This document shows, piece after piece, positions 36,156-47,879 of a DNA stretch of 64,000 nt. Position 1 is the first letter of the stretch. Each line of letters opens with the position of its first letter. The notes under the pieces were generated by a model. The model searched no databases and was not told the origin of the DNA. It worked only from the letters and a program-made list of their open reading frames with translations. Origin of the DNA: Turritopsis dohrnii. Lineage: Eukaryota > Cnidaria > Hydrozoa > Anthoathecata > Oceaniidae. The stretch spans positions 186,001 to 250,000 of the forward strand of contig BQMF02000416.1 in assembly GCA_027922465.2 (NCBI GenBank). The letters are read 5' to 3'. The translations under genes were made by a program, and so were the position numbers.

Positions 36156-36662
36156 TTAGTATTGGAAAACTTTACCTCTGTGGTAAAACTTCAAGAATTT
36201 TTGGCAATCCTTGTGGATCGGGACGCTGTAATATGCATCCTTGATATCCAATTTTGACATGTAGGCATAAGGTCGTACTAAGCATAAGATAGACTTCAAC
36301 GTCTGCATCTTAAACTTTTTCTTTACGATTTCCTCGTTAAGCCTTTTAAGGTTGAGAACAAATCGAAATCCACCATCTGATTTCTCAGTTACAAAAATTG
36401 GTGATATGAATTCCCCTTCCTCATGGGAGGATGGTTTAATCACTCCATTTTGAAGCAATTTTTCAACCTCATTGTTCACAAACTCTTCCATCCTTGTATT
36501 CAATGGGTATGATTTGTTTGGTTGTTTGGCACATTTTGAAAGAGCATAGCTCCCGCCCAGGGGCTTGCGTTTCCTCCTCAAAATCCCTTGCTGCCATGTG
36601 CCAGAATTCCTAGTCTTCTTCCAGGACTTTGTCACTTCTGGATTCCCCTTCCTCTTTGTCAT
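36156..36662 (-). pseudogene. DIRS reverse transcriptase, N-terminal part
   Basis: Visible motifs are GEFISPIFVTEKSDGGFRFV, NLKRLNEEIVKKKFKMQTLK and SKLDIKDAYYSVPI, the last holding the first catalytic Asp. The frame ends at GKVFQY. Sequence from 36150 to 35980 resumes with the connection region (SLETLKTSMLRWHKG), so the second catalytic block is deleted. Confidence 0.85.
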
Positions 36663-36999
36663 CTTTAGTAGATGACCCTCCGCATGCTAATAGCCACTGG
36701 CCAGACGCGGAGATGGAAAGGGAATCTTCTACTGACTGAGCCTCCTCTGAGTCATTGTCAGTCAGTAAGGATTTCGGGAAAGCTCCATCTGGAACATTAC
36801 AACCATTATTTTTAGGTTGGAACAACTCCAGCATTTGATTGATCTGCTTCTGTTGGTTAGCCATCATAGCCTCAAGTTTGGAAATTTCATCTTTGTTCAC
36901 CTCTTGCACTGTCTGTAACACTGCAGATACAATTGCTGTACAATCGATGTTCATTGGCGCTCCAATATTATCAGGTGGTAATGTTGGTACCTGCACCAT
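36610..36999 (-). CDS. DIRS Gag-like ORF
   Basis: About 129 residues with a Gln-rich coiled-coil-like segment (LEAMMANQQKQINQMLELFQ) and an acidic Ser-rich C-terminus. It lies just before the RT frame and overlaps its start, as in DIRS elements. No zinc knuckle is visible. Confidence 0.5.
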   Translation of the reverse strand: MVQVPTLPPDNIGAPMNIDCTAIVSAVLQTVQEVNKDEISKLEAMMANQQKQINQMLELFQPKNNGCNVPDGAFPKSLLTDNDSEEAQSVEDSLSISASGQWLLACGGSSTKDDKEEGESRSDKVLEED

Positions 37000-37331
37000 T
37001 GCTTCATCGTTAATATTTGTTGTGTCTAGTAACCAACAAATTTTCAGGGTAACTTACCGCAAATGTAATTTCAACACTGCATTAGGTCACTAGCATAAGA
37101 TTTACATTATACCTGACATCAAGTTGCTTGCTCTTTTTCCCAATGCAGATGTCGGCATAAATCAATCTCTGTAAACTAACAATTAACTATAATAACAAAG
37201 GAAGGCTGTCAACATTGACAGTCAGCTCTCTTCACGTGCGATCCAGTAGGAACGTCGAAGTCGAAAAAAGAAATTTGCCGGAAGCCGAATCTCATTTGAA
37301 TACTTACGATCAGAGGCCAAAATATTATTAA

Positions 37332-38275
37332 TTTTTCGTCTTGCTTACCTTGACTTTGACTCCATGTTGTTTTTCTGGGTCCAATGAGCGGACTGGACGA
37401 GGCGGTTTTCTTCGATTTTCATTTTCAGAGAAGAGAATCAAGTAAGAGTTTATTTTATTTATTATTTATTTTTTTATTTTTTTATTATTATTTTTACTAT
37501 TTTACTATATATTTTACTATATATTTTTACTATATATTAATAGCCGATTCTCTGTTTGTTTGTTTGTTTGTTTGTTTGTTTGTAAGTCACGCAAAATGGT
37601 GGATTGAGTTGTGAGCGAAATCATTTCTTTTTTTGTGTGCGACGTGTGAGTTCGAAGCAAATACATTGCAACCCCAATCGAACGTGACCTTTTTTGGCTG
37701 ATGAACTAATAGGAACAAGAGGCCCCTGGGGCCTGAAGGTCAGCGCTCTCGGCAAAGTTGAAAAATAATGGACTGCAAAGCAAAATCGAAATACATTTTT
37801 ACTCCGGGAAGGTCGAAATAGGAATTTCTGAGATATATCTAGAGTGACAATGGTTAAAGGAATAAACCATTTTGGTTAAAAACAATCTAAAACAGATGTT
37901 GAATTCATAAAGCAATATCATTCCAAATTTAATTCAATACAATACATCAGAGACTGACATTAAATATACCAAAAATTTATTCAAATGCCTCATATTTATC
38001 TTGTACACAAATAAAACAAATTTTAAGGAGATAAGACTTTCATGCATATTTATCTCCAAGAAGTCATATCCAATTGAATTGAATTGAATGGAACCCAAAT
38101 CTGATTTTGATTAAATAAAATATATATTATAAATATGATCAAATTCAAAAAGAAGTTACTAGCTCTAGTAACTCTTGTATGTTTGGCACAGTGCACTAAT
38201 TTATATATTTTCGCTTTACTTCATATTGAAAATAAGAAAAAGTAAGCAAATGCGGATTATTTGATTAAGAAAATA
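37332..38275. other. Non-coding stretch with dispersed repeat words
   Basis: At 37537-37600 there is taatagccgattctctgttt, a (GTTT)n run and cacgcaaaatggtgg, a relative of 24556. At 37719 the word acaagaggcccctggggcct is of a type common in bivalve repeats. No gene is visible. Confidence 0.5.
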
Positions 38276-38501
38276 CAGGGTCCAATCTAGAATGGAAGGG
38301 CAGCATCTGGCGGCAGGGAAAAAAGGCACATTATGAACATCCAAAGGGCACTTTTTTTAGGAAAAGGGCAACCTGAGCTTTATTTCAGTGGATTAAACCT
38401 GTGACCCCCTATACAAGCTTTTAAAGTGAAATAAATTTTTAAAAAAATGCAGAGGGCAGCATCTGATCAACAGATGCTCTTTTGGACTAGATTAGACCCT
38501 G
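38276..38501. mobile_element. hAT-like MITE, 226 bp
   Basis: Inverted ends cagggtc(c/t)aatctag of 15 bp. Internal gggcagcatctg words occur twice. A clean 8-bp duplication was not seen. Confidence 0.65.
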
Positions 38502-38936
38502 AAATGAAAGAAACTCACGGTCATGCAGACACTACAAAAGTATTGTATTGACAATACAAAAGTAACAATCTTACAAAAAGCCAGTTGGGAAATCACAATT
38601 AGTTCTGACAGTGTTCAATAAGTTTTACAGTAATAATTATCCAACTTGTGATAACTCATAAGCCCAATAAACCTGGTAGCTACGTTTCTGACTCTGCTCA
38701 CTGAGTCCGATATAACAACATCGCCAACAATTTTCCTAAAAAAAATGTGAAAGGCAACATAATTCATTATTAAATTTCTATAGAAAAGTTTTAAAATTTT
38801 CGCAACCTTGGTTGATCAACATTGCTTTTATATTTTGCGTAGCAAACCTATATCTTTATATATAAATTATTTACCCTTTGTGTATAATGGAACTTTACAT
38901 AAAGTTTCTTTCACATGTACAATGTATTTATATTTC

Positions 38937-40456
38937 GCAGTGGCTATTCATACGTGACCGTATTTCAACTTATAGATATTTTCTATTCATACGTGAAAAT
39001 CACGTACTGTCAAAAATATTTTCTATTCATACGTGAAACGTTTTCATTATAGTTTTTCTACCATTATCTTTCATTTTTTCAGGTGATTAGTAACTTTGAC
39101 ATTATGTTACCTTACTGTACGTCCAAATAATCGAATCACGAACGGAAACGCAGAAGAGAACAGGAAATATATCTGGATATTTGTTTTTTATGAACCCTAG
39201 TGAGATAATAGCATCGATCGACTGACGTCATTAATGATATTGGCGCCACACTCATAGTTCTCTCTCCCCTTCCATCCCTCTGCTTTATTTTATTCATGTT
39301 TTGGCATCATTTTATCACAACGAATGCTGGCTTCGAATGCTTGCTCTTCATGAACGTTCATATATATATATACTTTGAAATTTGCAGCTTCTTCTTGAAT
39401 TGTGAAGAAGTCAGTAAAAGCAAAACTTATAGGTCTTATTTGTTGACCGTTGCAAGAGAGGGATTCAAAGAAATTACACGAAGAAAAAGTTTTTAAATGT
39501 TTTCAATTTTTTTGACGTGATTATGTTCATCGTGGATATTTTTGCTGAACAGTTTCTGACCATCAGGTGTAGTTTGTACTTTACTTTTAATATTAGTGTG
39601 TGCTTGTATTTCGAGCTACTACGGTCGAGCCCAAATGACTTCTCAATAAAAGTCGCACATCTTCAAGATTAAAAAAAGCCTCCCTCAATTACAAGCCGTA
39701 CTTTAGAGGCAGAACGTAGATGTTCACAAATATAAGTGTTAGTACGTACTTTTGTTTCACAAGCAGCTATATTACAAGCAACCTTATGAAGATTTGCACA
39801 ATCTTCATTTTTTGTCAACGACTTATACCCATGAAAATGTTAACCAGCCCTAAAGATTCGAATGTTTTGCTAATCTTAAAGGTTACACGATGTAGAAAAG
39901 AATATCTTTAATTTACACAGAGGATTGGGGAATTGAAAGCTTTAAGGACTATATTCATATGGAGACAGACTCCTATCCTGATTGGCCGGGCTGACTCGTT
40001 AGGATCTTGTTCTTTAATAAGAAATGTATATAAAAATAACATTTGTTCATATAACAAGCTCTAAATTAAGCCCGATTAAAATCAATTAATTTTCTTTTAA
40101 AGTGTTAGTTCGATAATACAAAATATAATAGATTCATCGTCCACCTGTTGGAGCTTTAGAAAATTGAGATTTGTATGTGTTGAAAATTAAATTTAAAATT
40201 TATTTTAATTTAAAATTTAAAGTTTAAAATCTTAAAAACATCAATAATATGCTTGTTTTTCTGTCATAGAACTTTCTGCCACACTCTATCTGCGCGGTTT
40301 GAACAACACGTGTGAACAACACGTGCGTCTCAATTCAGTTATTTATCGGAAAACCGGGAATCACGTATGAATAGAAAATACCTTTGGAAGTATGTAATTT
40401 TCACGTACGAATAGAAAATGTAAGTTGAAATACGGTCACGTATGAATAGCCACTGC
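38937..40456. mobile_element. Long-TIR element with 10-bp target duplication (Mutator-like, non-autonomous)
   Basis: TIRs of about 105 bp start gcagtggctattcatacgtg at 38937 and, reversed, at 40456. The flanks atttatattt at 38926-38935 and 40457-40466 match, with one extra C at 38936. Within each TIR the phrase ttttctattcatacgtgaaa is repeated, giving internal tandem modules. Long TIRs and 8-11 bp duplications fit Mutator-like elements. The 1.3-kb interior has only short ORFs and no transposase. Confidence 0.85.
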
Positions 40457-40466
40457 ATTTATATTT

Positions 40467-41715
40467 ATTAGGAATGGTTTTTAAATTATTCAAAGTTTCG
40501 GGGCAGATATAGTTGATATAGTTGATATAGACAAACACCAAAAAATGAAATTCCTGTGGTGGTAAAATGGGTTTATTTTATTCTACCGCATTGAAATATT
40601 GGTTAATAATTTCTGTCCCCTGAAAGAGCCACCAATTGTATCTCAGTAAACCCTTGCTTTTTGATTCATGATGGGCGGCGCAGGAAAAGGAGAAATAAAA
40701 AAACATGAAATGATTTATTTATCAGTGAGTGTGTAGCAGCACCCAGTTACATACAAAATACTTCAGTCATGGCATCATCAATGGGGGGATAATGTGTTTA
40801 AAATTTTCTTACCTCCAGTGTGTTTTTGGAGATTGCAGTCATATTATCATCACTTTGTTCTTGGTTGTGTGGGATCAAACCATACCAATATGTATAAATG
40901 TAATGGAGATGTATCGACACCAGCAAAAAGAGTCATTTTGCATAAACAATTCTCTTACAACCATAGACATTTCTATTGCTATTTCTAGTAGAATAATATT
41001 TGACTCTACACTGAATAGCGAAGTTTTGAGAAACTCCACGCAGTGATTTCATGATTTGCTGTTTTCATGGCCACACTCACAATAAGAAAACGTTTTAAAA
41101 TATCTTTTTTTAACCTATTCATGCAACAACCATAGTTGGAAAATAGCCTCTGATTCAGCCTACAACAGACTTCAGCCTACAATCGAGGACACAAAATCTT
41201 GGAATTATAGTCAGGGAGCCATGGGCAAAATAAAGTCGTTATTTCACATTTCGGGGGACGTTATAACTTACATACAGTGAGTTACAGAATCCTCTCAGGA
41301 AACACAATTTCTTTACTGGCCTTCTTAAAAGTGCTTATTCATGAAGTATAGTTGAAAAAACAACTCAATAAAATCATAACAAATTTTCTGTCTCAGCACT
41401 GCCATGTTTTCTTTCATCCCTGTTTTTATAAACGACTGCGAAAGAGCACCTTATTTTTGTCAGGGGGTAAAATAAAAAGTAAATCGGAGTAAATTAAAAC
41501 CAACACTAAATTCTTTTCGCAGATCAGTCTTATAAAAAGTATTATATTTTTAAGATAATTTGTTTTATTTTTTAATTTTTTTAACTATTCTATAATGATA
41601 GTTAGAAAATATTACATGAAAAATTAAACACCCCCTGATTCAGAAATTATTTCTACGATGGAGCGCGTTGTTAAATGTAAACAAACTGAAAAGCGGGAAA
41701 GTTCGAAATGCAAAA
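40467..41715. other. Non-coding stretch upstream of the eight-exon gene
   Basis: No coding frame. It should hold the promoter of the gene at 41716, but no element is certain. A short inverted pair, tcagggggt at 41459 and its reverse at 41641, could mark a small MITE. Confidence 0.45.
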
Positions 41716-44700
41716 ATGGAAAAAAGAAAGCGATTGAAACTTTGCTTTTCTCCAAAAAAGGTTGATTCAAGTATTTGTATATTTCGTTGCAAACTCAAAG
41801 ATCGTCTACGTAAATTTACAGAAAATGCACTGGAGAAAGTTAAGAAAGCAAGGTAAGAGATATATTTGTGGAAATTCTTGTGAACAAAACAATTTCTCTT
41901 GATCGGTTTTTTCTCTATTTAGTGAAATCAGAAACGATCAAGCAATTATTGAGTTGTTAAAAAGTGCAAATGAATGTCAAGAAGCTAAATTTCACCAGAA
42001 GTGCTATGATAACTACACGCACCCAAAGACCTTGAAGGCTATTGAGGAAAGATTGGACAACAACAGAGACCTCTCTGAAACCACCGATGGTGCTGTTAGA
42101 AAGTCAAATCGTAAAAGAGACAGATCAGGTATGATAATTTCTGTTTTAAAGAGTATGTTTCATTCAATTTCATTCAATTAATCTACTATATATAAAATTT
42201 TCTATTCTGAGGTGTACAATCTTAACTTATTTCGATATTAACTCTTAGAATTATGGCAGGTGTACACCTAAGCATCGTCAATATTGTAAATGTATAGTAT
42301 GGACCTGCGTATAATAAAGAAATTATTTCTTTTCTTTTTTGAAGGAAAAATTATCGCCGACAAAGAATGTTGTATTTGTTTCAAAAGAAAGACAAATAAA
42401 ACCAGAAATGGTTACGAAGATCTTGAGAAGTGTGAGCTTGAGACCTCAGCAACTACACTACAAAATGTAGCATTAAAGAAAAATAATATTCCTCGTTTGA
42501 CTGCATACATGGCTGGTGTTACAACTAAAAACATTCTTGCACTTGAATTGTATTACCATCGAAGTTGTTATAGAGACTACACTCGACCAGAAAAGCAAAA
42601 GGGTTCAACATTACAACTGGATGCTCTACAAAGTGTTTTTGACTTTGTTCAAAGGACAGTTATTGAAAAGAAAGAAATAGTATCTTTATCGGATGCTATA
42701 GAGATTTATTATCAAAACAGCATTGATGGCATTCTTCACGACAACAGAACATTTCTTGAACGATTAAATGATAAATTTAAAGGAGATATAGGATTTTGGA
42801 GCACTAAACGGGAGGACACTTTTTTGTACAATGAGAAGGTACCAAAGGGTGAAATCATTGAGGTTCTTACCAAAAAGTTTCATCTTGAAAAAAGAGAAAA
42901 GTCACCAATGGAAAAACTCACTGAAGCAGCAATGATCTTAAGAGATGAAATGCAATCTATTCCTCCGACATATAAAAATTGGCCACCAAATGAATCGGAT
43001 TTATTGAGCAACACAACGGAGATACCTGAATTGCTTCAACACTTTATGACGTCACTGATATGCACCTATAAATCGCGTTCAACAAAAGCCAAGCAAATAC
43101 GTGTAATATCATTATGCCAAGATGTTATTTATTCAGCGACAAACGCGAAACACCGTACTTCCAAACACGTTCTACTTTCATTGTCAACAAAAAGAAAGAC
43201 AGGATCTAAAATTATGATCAATTGGTTGAATAAATTTGGCCATAGCATATCTTACGATGAAACTGCGTTTTTAGAAACATCTCTCGCCAATGATGAACTA
43301 AAGAACCAATCATTGAAATCCTACTGTCCTTCTTCAGTAAAACCATCAACATTCGTTACATTTGTTTGGGACAACAATGACGTAAACCCCGAAACACTTA
43401 ATGGAGTTTCGATGCATTGTACAAATGGCATCATAATTCAACTTAAAACAGATGTTGTGGAGCCATCTGCAGATGACACAATTTTGCGTGAAAAACCGTC
43501 TTCGAGAAAAAGATCTTTCAGTGCCGTGCCTACAACACTAATTCCCTATATCTCAAAAAAAAGAATTAATCCTACCCATTTAACAAATATACAGTACAAT
43601 GATGAGGAAGAGGATGATTCGTTTGAAATGTCCGCTTTGATTGACACATTATGGAGTTTACTTTTTTCAAGGGCAGTTGAAAAAGAAAACAAAGTGATTC
43701 CAAATTGGACTGGCTTCAATTTCAAGATATCCCAAGCCACTCAAAGACCTCATCATATCATAACCTATCTTCCAGCTATAAATCAGTCACCAACAAAGAT
43801 GGAAACCGTCTTAGAAATTCTGAATCAATCTAAAGCTAAGGCAGAACAGTTGGGCCTAACAGAAACAGATGTCGTAATGGACCAAGCAATTTATGCTAAG
43901 GCTGTTGAAATTCTACTTGATCCCAAATATATCGATCTAAAGAAATTTATTGTCCTACGCATGGGTTCTTTCCATACATCTTGTATTTTTATCGCTGTTA
44001 TCGGAAAGAGATTTGCTGACTCAGGCCTGAGGGATTGGATAATCGAAGCAAACTTACTTGGTAACTATAATTCATTTTAAATCGAGTTTTCACGCATATT
44101 GAAAAGGAATATAATCCTATTTACTTTTTCAAAATTTGCTGAAGTAAAATGATGAAAATCACTAAAAAATACATAGTTGGTGGTGTAAGGGTTCTTTGCT
44201 TTTCTAATTGAAAAAAGATATAATTATTTTTTTTAACAATTTAGGTGAGGGATCTGTCGAACGTGTACTTAATGGTAAGCATTACAATAACGGTGTTAGA
44301 GTTTTGAAGTACTTGTACGTCGCCATTATGAAACTTCAAATGGAACATCTAGAAGATTGGCTACTAAAACGAGGCTCAAGTATAGATGGTCTAACTGAAA
44401 GCAACGAATTTCAAAATTGTTGTACAGAGGTAAGCAGAATGATAAGGCAAATTTCTATTTCTAGCGTGTAATATGAAATAATTATGTTATTTATGTTTTT
44501 TTTACTTCTAGCTAAATTATGTTAATTTCACCTCCATCTTGGATAATGAGCAAGAATTTTCCCATATCGAAGAACATGTAACTGAACTTAATAATGTTGA
44601 ATTATCAGGTCCAACTGCTGTGTTTTGGTCATCTTTTATTAACATGATGCATATCTTATTTGCATTCATCCGTGCAACAAAAATCGGAGACTGGAAAATG

Positions 44701-47700
44701 CATATGAAAGCGACTCGTCTAATGTTACCTTGGTTTTTTGCATATGATAGGCAGAACTATTCTCGCTATTTGACATACTACTGGGCAGAAATGAAACAAT
44801 TGCCTACGACTCATCCAGATGTATACAACCAATTCTTGTAAGTTTTGTACTTTTCGACTCTCTAATACTCGGACCTTCATAATTCGAAAACCTCCGTAAC
44901 TCGAACAATTGTTTTTGTCCTTTAGCGTATTTCTTCTCTACAACTGGAACCTCGCGACATGTACCTAGGATTTACATGTGTGAGGGGCCTTAAGTGATTC
45001 AAATGTCATTCGAAAAAAACCAAAACATTACCCCAATCATTTTCATGTACGCTCTATTCTAGGGACGGAAACTTTTCTGTGCAAAGAACCCCTGGAAAGT
45101 TTAACAAAGTTCCAGCCGATCAATCTATCGAACAAACCATCAACAGGGAGCAAAAATGCCATGGAGGAATTACTGGCTATAGTACAAACGCAGGTACTGT
45201 GCAAAGATGGGTTCTTACTAGCCATACGCTTTCAAAGTGCATATCAAAACTTGAAGGTAGTTTGCAAATTGGATGTAGCGTATCAAAGCCTAAAGATCTT
45301 GGACCATCTAGAATTGCACTGGATTCGAATGCTGTACAGCGTGCATATGAAGTAATGAAGAGTTGGGGAAACCCATTTGACCACCGGGAATCCTTGGTCA
45401 ATTTATGTTCCGGTGTTGAGGCAACTAATGACGTGAAAGACGATATCTTATCAGCGGAAAAAAAGGGAACGAAAGCATTGAATACATTTCTCGAAGAACG
45501 CATTAAAACTACAAATGTACCGTTTTATGATCGTATCAAAAAACTTAAATTGAAAACATTCAAAGATTTGAAAGTAAAAAAAACCATTCAAACAAGGCAA
45601 AAAATAATAACCATTGCTGCTGAACGTGGAATGTTTGCAAGATTACTTGTCATTGCAAAGAGCAGAGAGACTATGCCTCTCAAAGATGTACTTGGATATT
45701 CTTTAAGTCCTATTCCTTGGTCGTTAGGACTACCCGACGGTGGCATTGTAAAAACAGTAAAATCAAAGCTGTTGGGTATGTGTTAATTTATGTACCTTAA
45801 AGGAATTATTTTTCGCGAGAATTAATTTTCTTTGAAATAATGAATGACATAAATTGTTTCAACGTTTTATCAAAGAGAACCGAATTATGAATTCCCTTAA
45901 GGTATTTTGTGTCAAAATAATTGAAAGCTCAATCAATGAACGTTTTTTATCTTCGTATTGATGATTACAGGATGCTTACAATCAGCAGTTTATATTTAAT
46001 GTGTTCTACTCCTTTTATAAGGAAATGTAGGAACATAATAGTGGGGTATTAACATAGTTTTATTGTGATTTTATTCAGGAGCAATTGAAGCAAGTGTAGT
46101 GGAAGCTACAACCACTATGCCACCAGCTCCCGCAATGATACATGATGGTATGGTGATCCTACAGCAGCTAGGAGGAGTACAATTAAAAACGTTTGGTGAC
46201 ATCTCTGAATTTATTTTGAAGAGAATTTGCAATGTTGAATCGCCTCTCATCTACTTTGTAACGGACCAATACCATGATGATTCAATCAAAGGTTATGAGA
46301 GATCAAGGAGAGCTTTAAACGGTAGCCTCAGGATAAGACTAGAGCGAAGAGAACAGAAAGTACCTAACCAATGGGGAAAGTACTTACAAAGCCCAGAAAA
46401 CAAGCTAGAATTGGTTGAGTTTTTGTTAGGTGACTGGGCACATGAAAATAGATTTAGCCAAATGATGATATCAAAACGGTTATATGTGAATGTTGGCTCT
46501 AATTTCTACCAATTACACGTCGATGAGAATATGAAGGTACGAATAAACATTTTTATCTTTTAGAAACTCTGATGTTTACCTTTAAGGACATTAATTCCGA
46601 GAACATTACTAAATTGTAGACCAAATTGTTTTATTTTCATGCAATTATTAAGAAATTCGAAAGTTTATATTATATTTTTATATTTTTTATAATTTTCGTT
46701 CTGAAAACATTCCCTAGCAACCTTTTGTTAAGATAATTCAGTCAATAGAGCACATAGTTAAATTATTGCTTTTTTTCAGGTATGTAAGAACGAGGTTAAC
46801 TGTTTGCAAACAAATCAGGAAGAAGCAGATACCAAGGTTTTCCTTTGTGCGCAGCATGCAGCCTCACAAGGAGCAGTGAATGTTTGCATTTGTACTGTAG
46901 ATAGTGACATACCAATCTATGCACTACACTTCAACGACAAAATCGATGCTCATTTGTACGTGAAAATTGGCTCCGGAAATCGAGTTCGCATCTTAGATAT
47001 CGAGAACATGGCATCTGAACTCGGATTACAATGTTGTCATGCATTACCATCATTGCATGCCTTCACCGGGAATGACTACACGAGTGCATTCCTTGGAATC
47101 GGAAAGGTGAAAGCATTCAAACTTCTAAGAAAAACAGATGCGTTCATGGAAGCATTTTCAAAGTTCGGTGATTCATTTACATTTGACGTACAACTTTTTC
47201 CTGTACTTGAAGAATTCGTTTGTAAACTATACGGTCAAAAGTGTTCAAATGTAAATGAAGCCAGATACATGAAGTTTTGCTCAAAAGGGAAAACACCTGA
47301 TCCTCAGCAACTTCCACCGACGAGAGACGCACTTTTATGCCACTGCAAACGTGTTTCGTACGCTACTGCTGTTGTGAAGAGGGCTTTGGTGTGTTTCCCT
47401 GATACGCCAACTCCTGATGGTTATGGCTGGAGTTTAAAACCGGACGGAGGTTTGGATATTCAGTGGATGCTGAGAAAACCAGCCCCTCCAGAGTTATTGG
47501 AACTAGTGTCTTGCAATTGCAAGAAATCTTCGTGTGACAACCAAGGGTGTCTATGTAAAAATCATGGACTGAAATGCACCGACTTATGCGGCTGTGATGC
47601 TTGTGAAAATAGATGTGTAAAGGATAATGATGACAGTTCTGATGAAGAAGAAGGCGACGATGATGATGATGGTGATGAAGAAGAAGAAGAAGAACAACAA

Positions 47701-47778
47701 GAAGAAAAAGAACAAGAACAAGAAGAATTAGACGAAGATGAAAATGAATTTGAAACTGATAATGACAATCTATATTAA
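41716..47778 (+). CDS. Intact eight-exon gene: Cys/His modules, uncharacterised core, FEN1-like nuclease, CXC domain
   Basis: Exons 41716-41852, 41923-42128, 42345-44060, 44245-44429, 44512-44837, 45063-45775, 46079-46536 and 46780-47778 all join by GT-AG introns in phase, total 4740 nt, 1579 residues. No stop or shift was found. The order is: two Cys/His modules (FHQKCYDNYTH; CCICF...YYHRSCYRDYT); a long core with the motifs SYDETAFLETSLAND, VWDNNDVNPETLNG, DQAIYAKAVEIL, RMGSFHT and GKHYNNGVR; then DQSIEQTINREQK; then a PIN/FEN1-like module (residues about 1110-1360); a tesmin-type CXC domain (about 1492-1530); and an acidic tail. I know this architecture only as uncharacterised proteins expanded in invertebrates and some fish. 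A transposon origin is inferred from the related ORF at 4078-5280. The start ATG at 41716 is the first in frame after upstream non-ATG codons. Confidence 0.88.
42345..44060 (+). other. Exon 3 of the eight-exon gene: second Cys/His module and conserved core
   Basis: A 1716-nt exon, acceptor AG at 42343-42344, donor GT at 44061. The start CCICFKRK and HRSCYRDYT echo the module in exon 2, so the N-terminus is a duplicated zinc-binding-like unit. TKRKTGSKIMINWLNKFGHS and WDNNDVNPETLNG, then TNGIIIQ, are the most distinctive words. The VVMDQAIYAKAVE block followed by FIVLRMGSFHT could hide an RNase-H-like fold, but I cannot show it. Confidence 0.8.
45797..45900. mobile_element. Short TTAA-flanked MITE in intron 6 of the eight-exon gene
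   Basis: Bounded by TTAA on both sides (ccttaaaggaatt and attcccttaagg), with tttcgcgagaattaatt inside, like the ends of the 24757-25141 element. The copy is diverged. Confidence 0.55.
46079..47778 (+). other. Exons 7-8 of the eight-exon gene: FEN1/XPG-like nuclease and CXC region
   Basis: Motifs align in order with FEN1 metal ligands: IHDG (D1117 ~ D34), FVTDQYHDDS followed by Arg residues (D1157 ~ D86), QEEADT (E1261/E1262 region and D1264 ~ E158/E160), TVDSDIPI (D1288 and D1290 ~ D179/D181) and GNDYTSAFLGIGKVKAF (D1346 ~ D233, with the helix-hairpin-helix that follows). The CXC domain reads CNCKKSSC...CLCKNHGLKC...CGCDAC. The tail is almost all Asp and Glu. Residue pairing is my inference; FEN1 numbering is from the human enzyme. 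Confidence 0.75.
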
Positions 47779-47872
47779 TTTTAAGTCATATATAGTAAAA
47801 TAATGAATACAAAGGGCGTAAAATAGAAACACTCGAATCACAATAATATTCTTGCCTTTTGTAATTATTTGA

Positions 47873-47878
47873 AATAAA
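47873..47878 (+). terminator. Polyadenylation signal of the eight-exon gene
   Basis: AATAAA about 95 bp after the stop codon at 47778, in an AT-rich stretch; the only clear signal close downstream. Confidence 0.5.
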
Positions 47879-47879
47879 G

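Larger units (their letters stand above)
34131..37331 (-). mobile_element. DIRS-type tyrosine-recombinase retrotransposon, internally deleted
   Basis: The order on the minus strand is Gag-like ORF (36999-36610), reverse transcriptase start (36662-36156), RNase H (35902-35405) and tyrosine recombinase (35128-34295). Inverted terminal repeats gcctctgatcgtaagtattc lie at 34131-34175 and, reversed, at 37285-37331. DIRS elements use a tyrosine recombinase rather than an integrase and have inverted or split repeats. The RT palm with the YxDD motif is missing between 36156 and 36060, so the copy is defective. Confidence 0.85.

Noticed and set aside
41668..41715. Upstream extension of the eight-exon gene
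   Set aside because: The frame is open but begins with a TTG; the first ATG in frame is at 41716.
47562..47768. Serine-rich minus ORF opposite the acidic tail of the eight-exon gene
   Set aside because: It is the antisense of GAA/GAT-rich codons; the plus frame is splice-supported and has the CXC domain.
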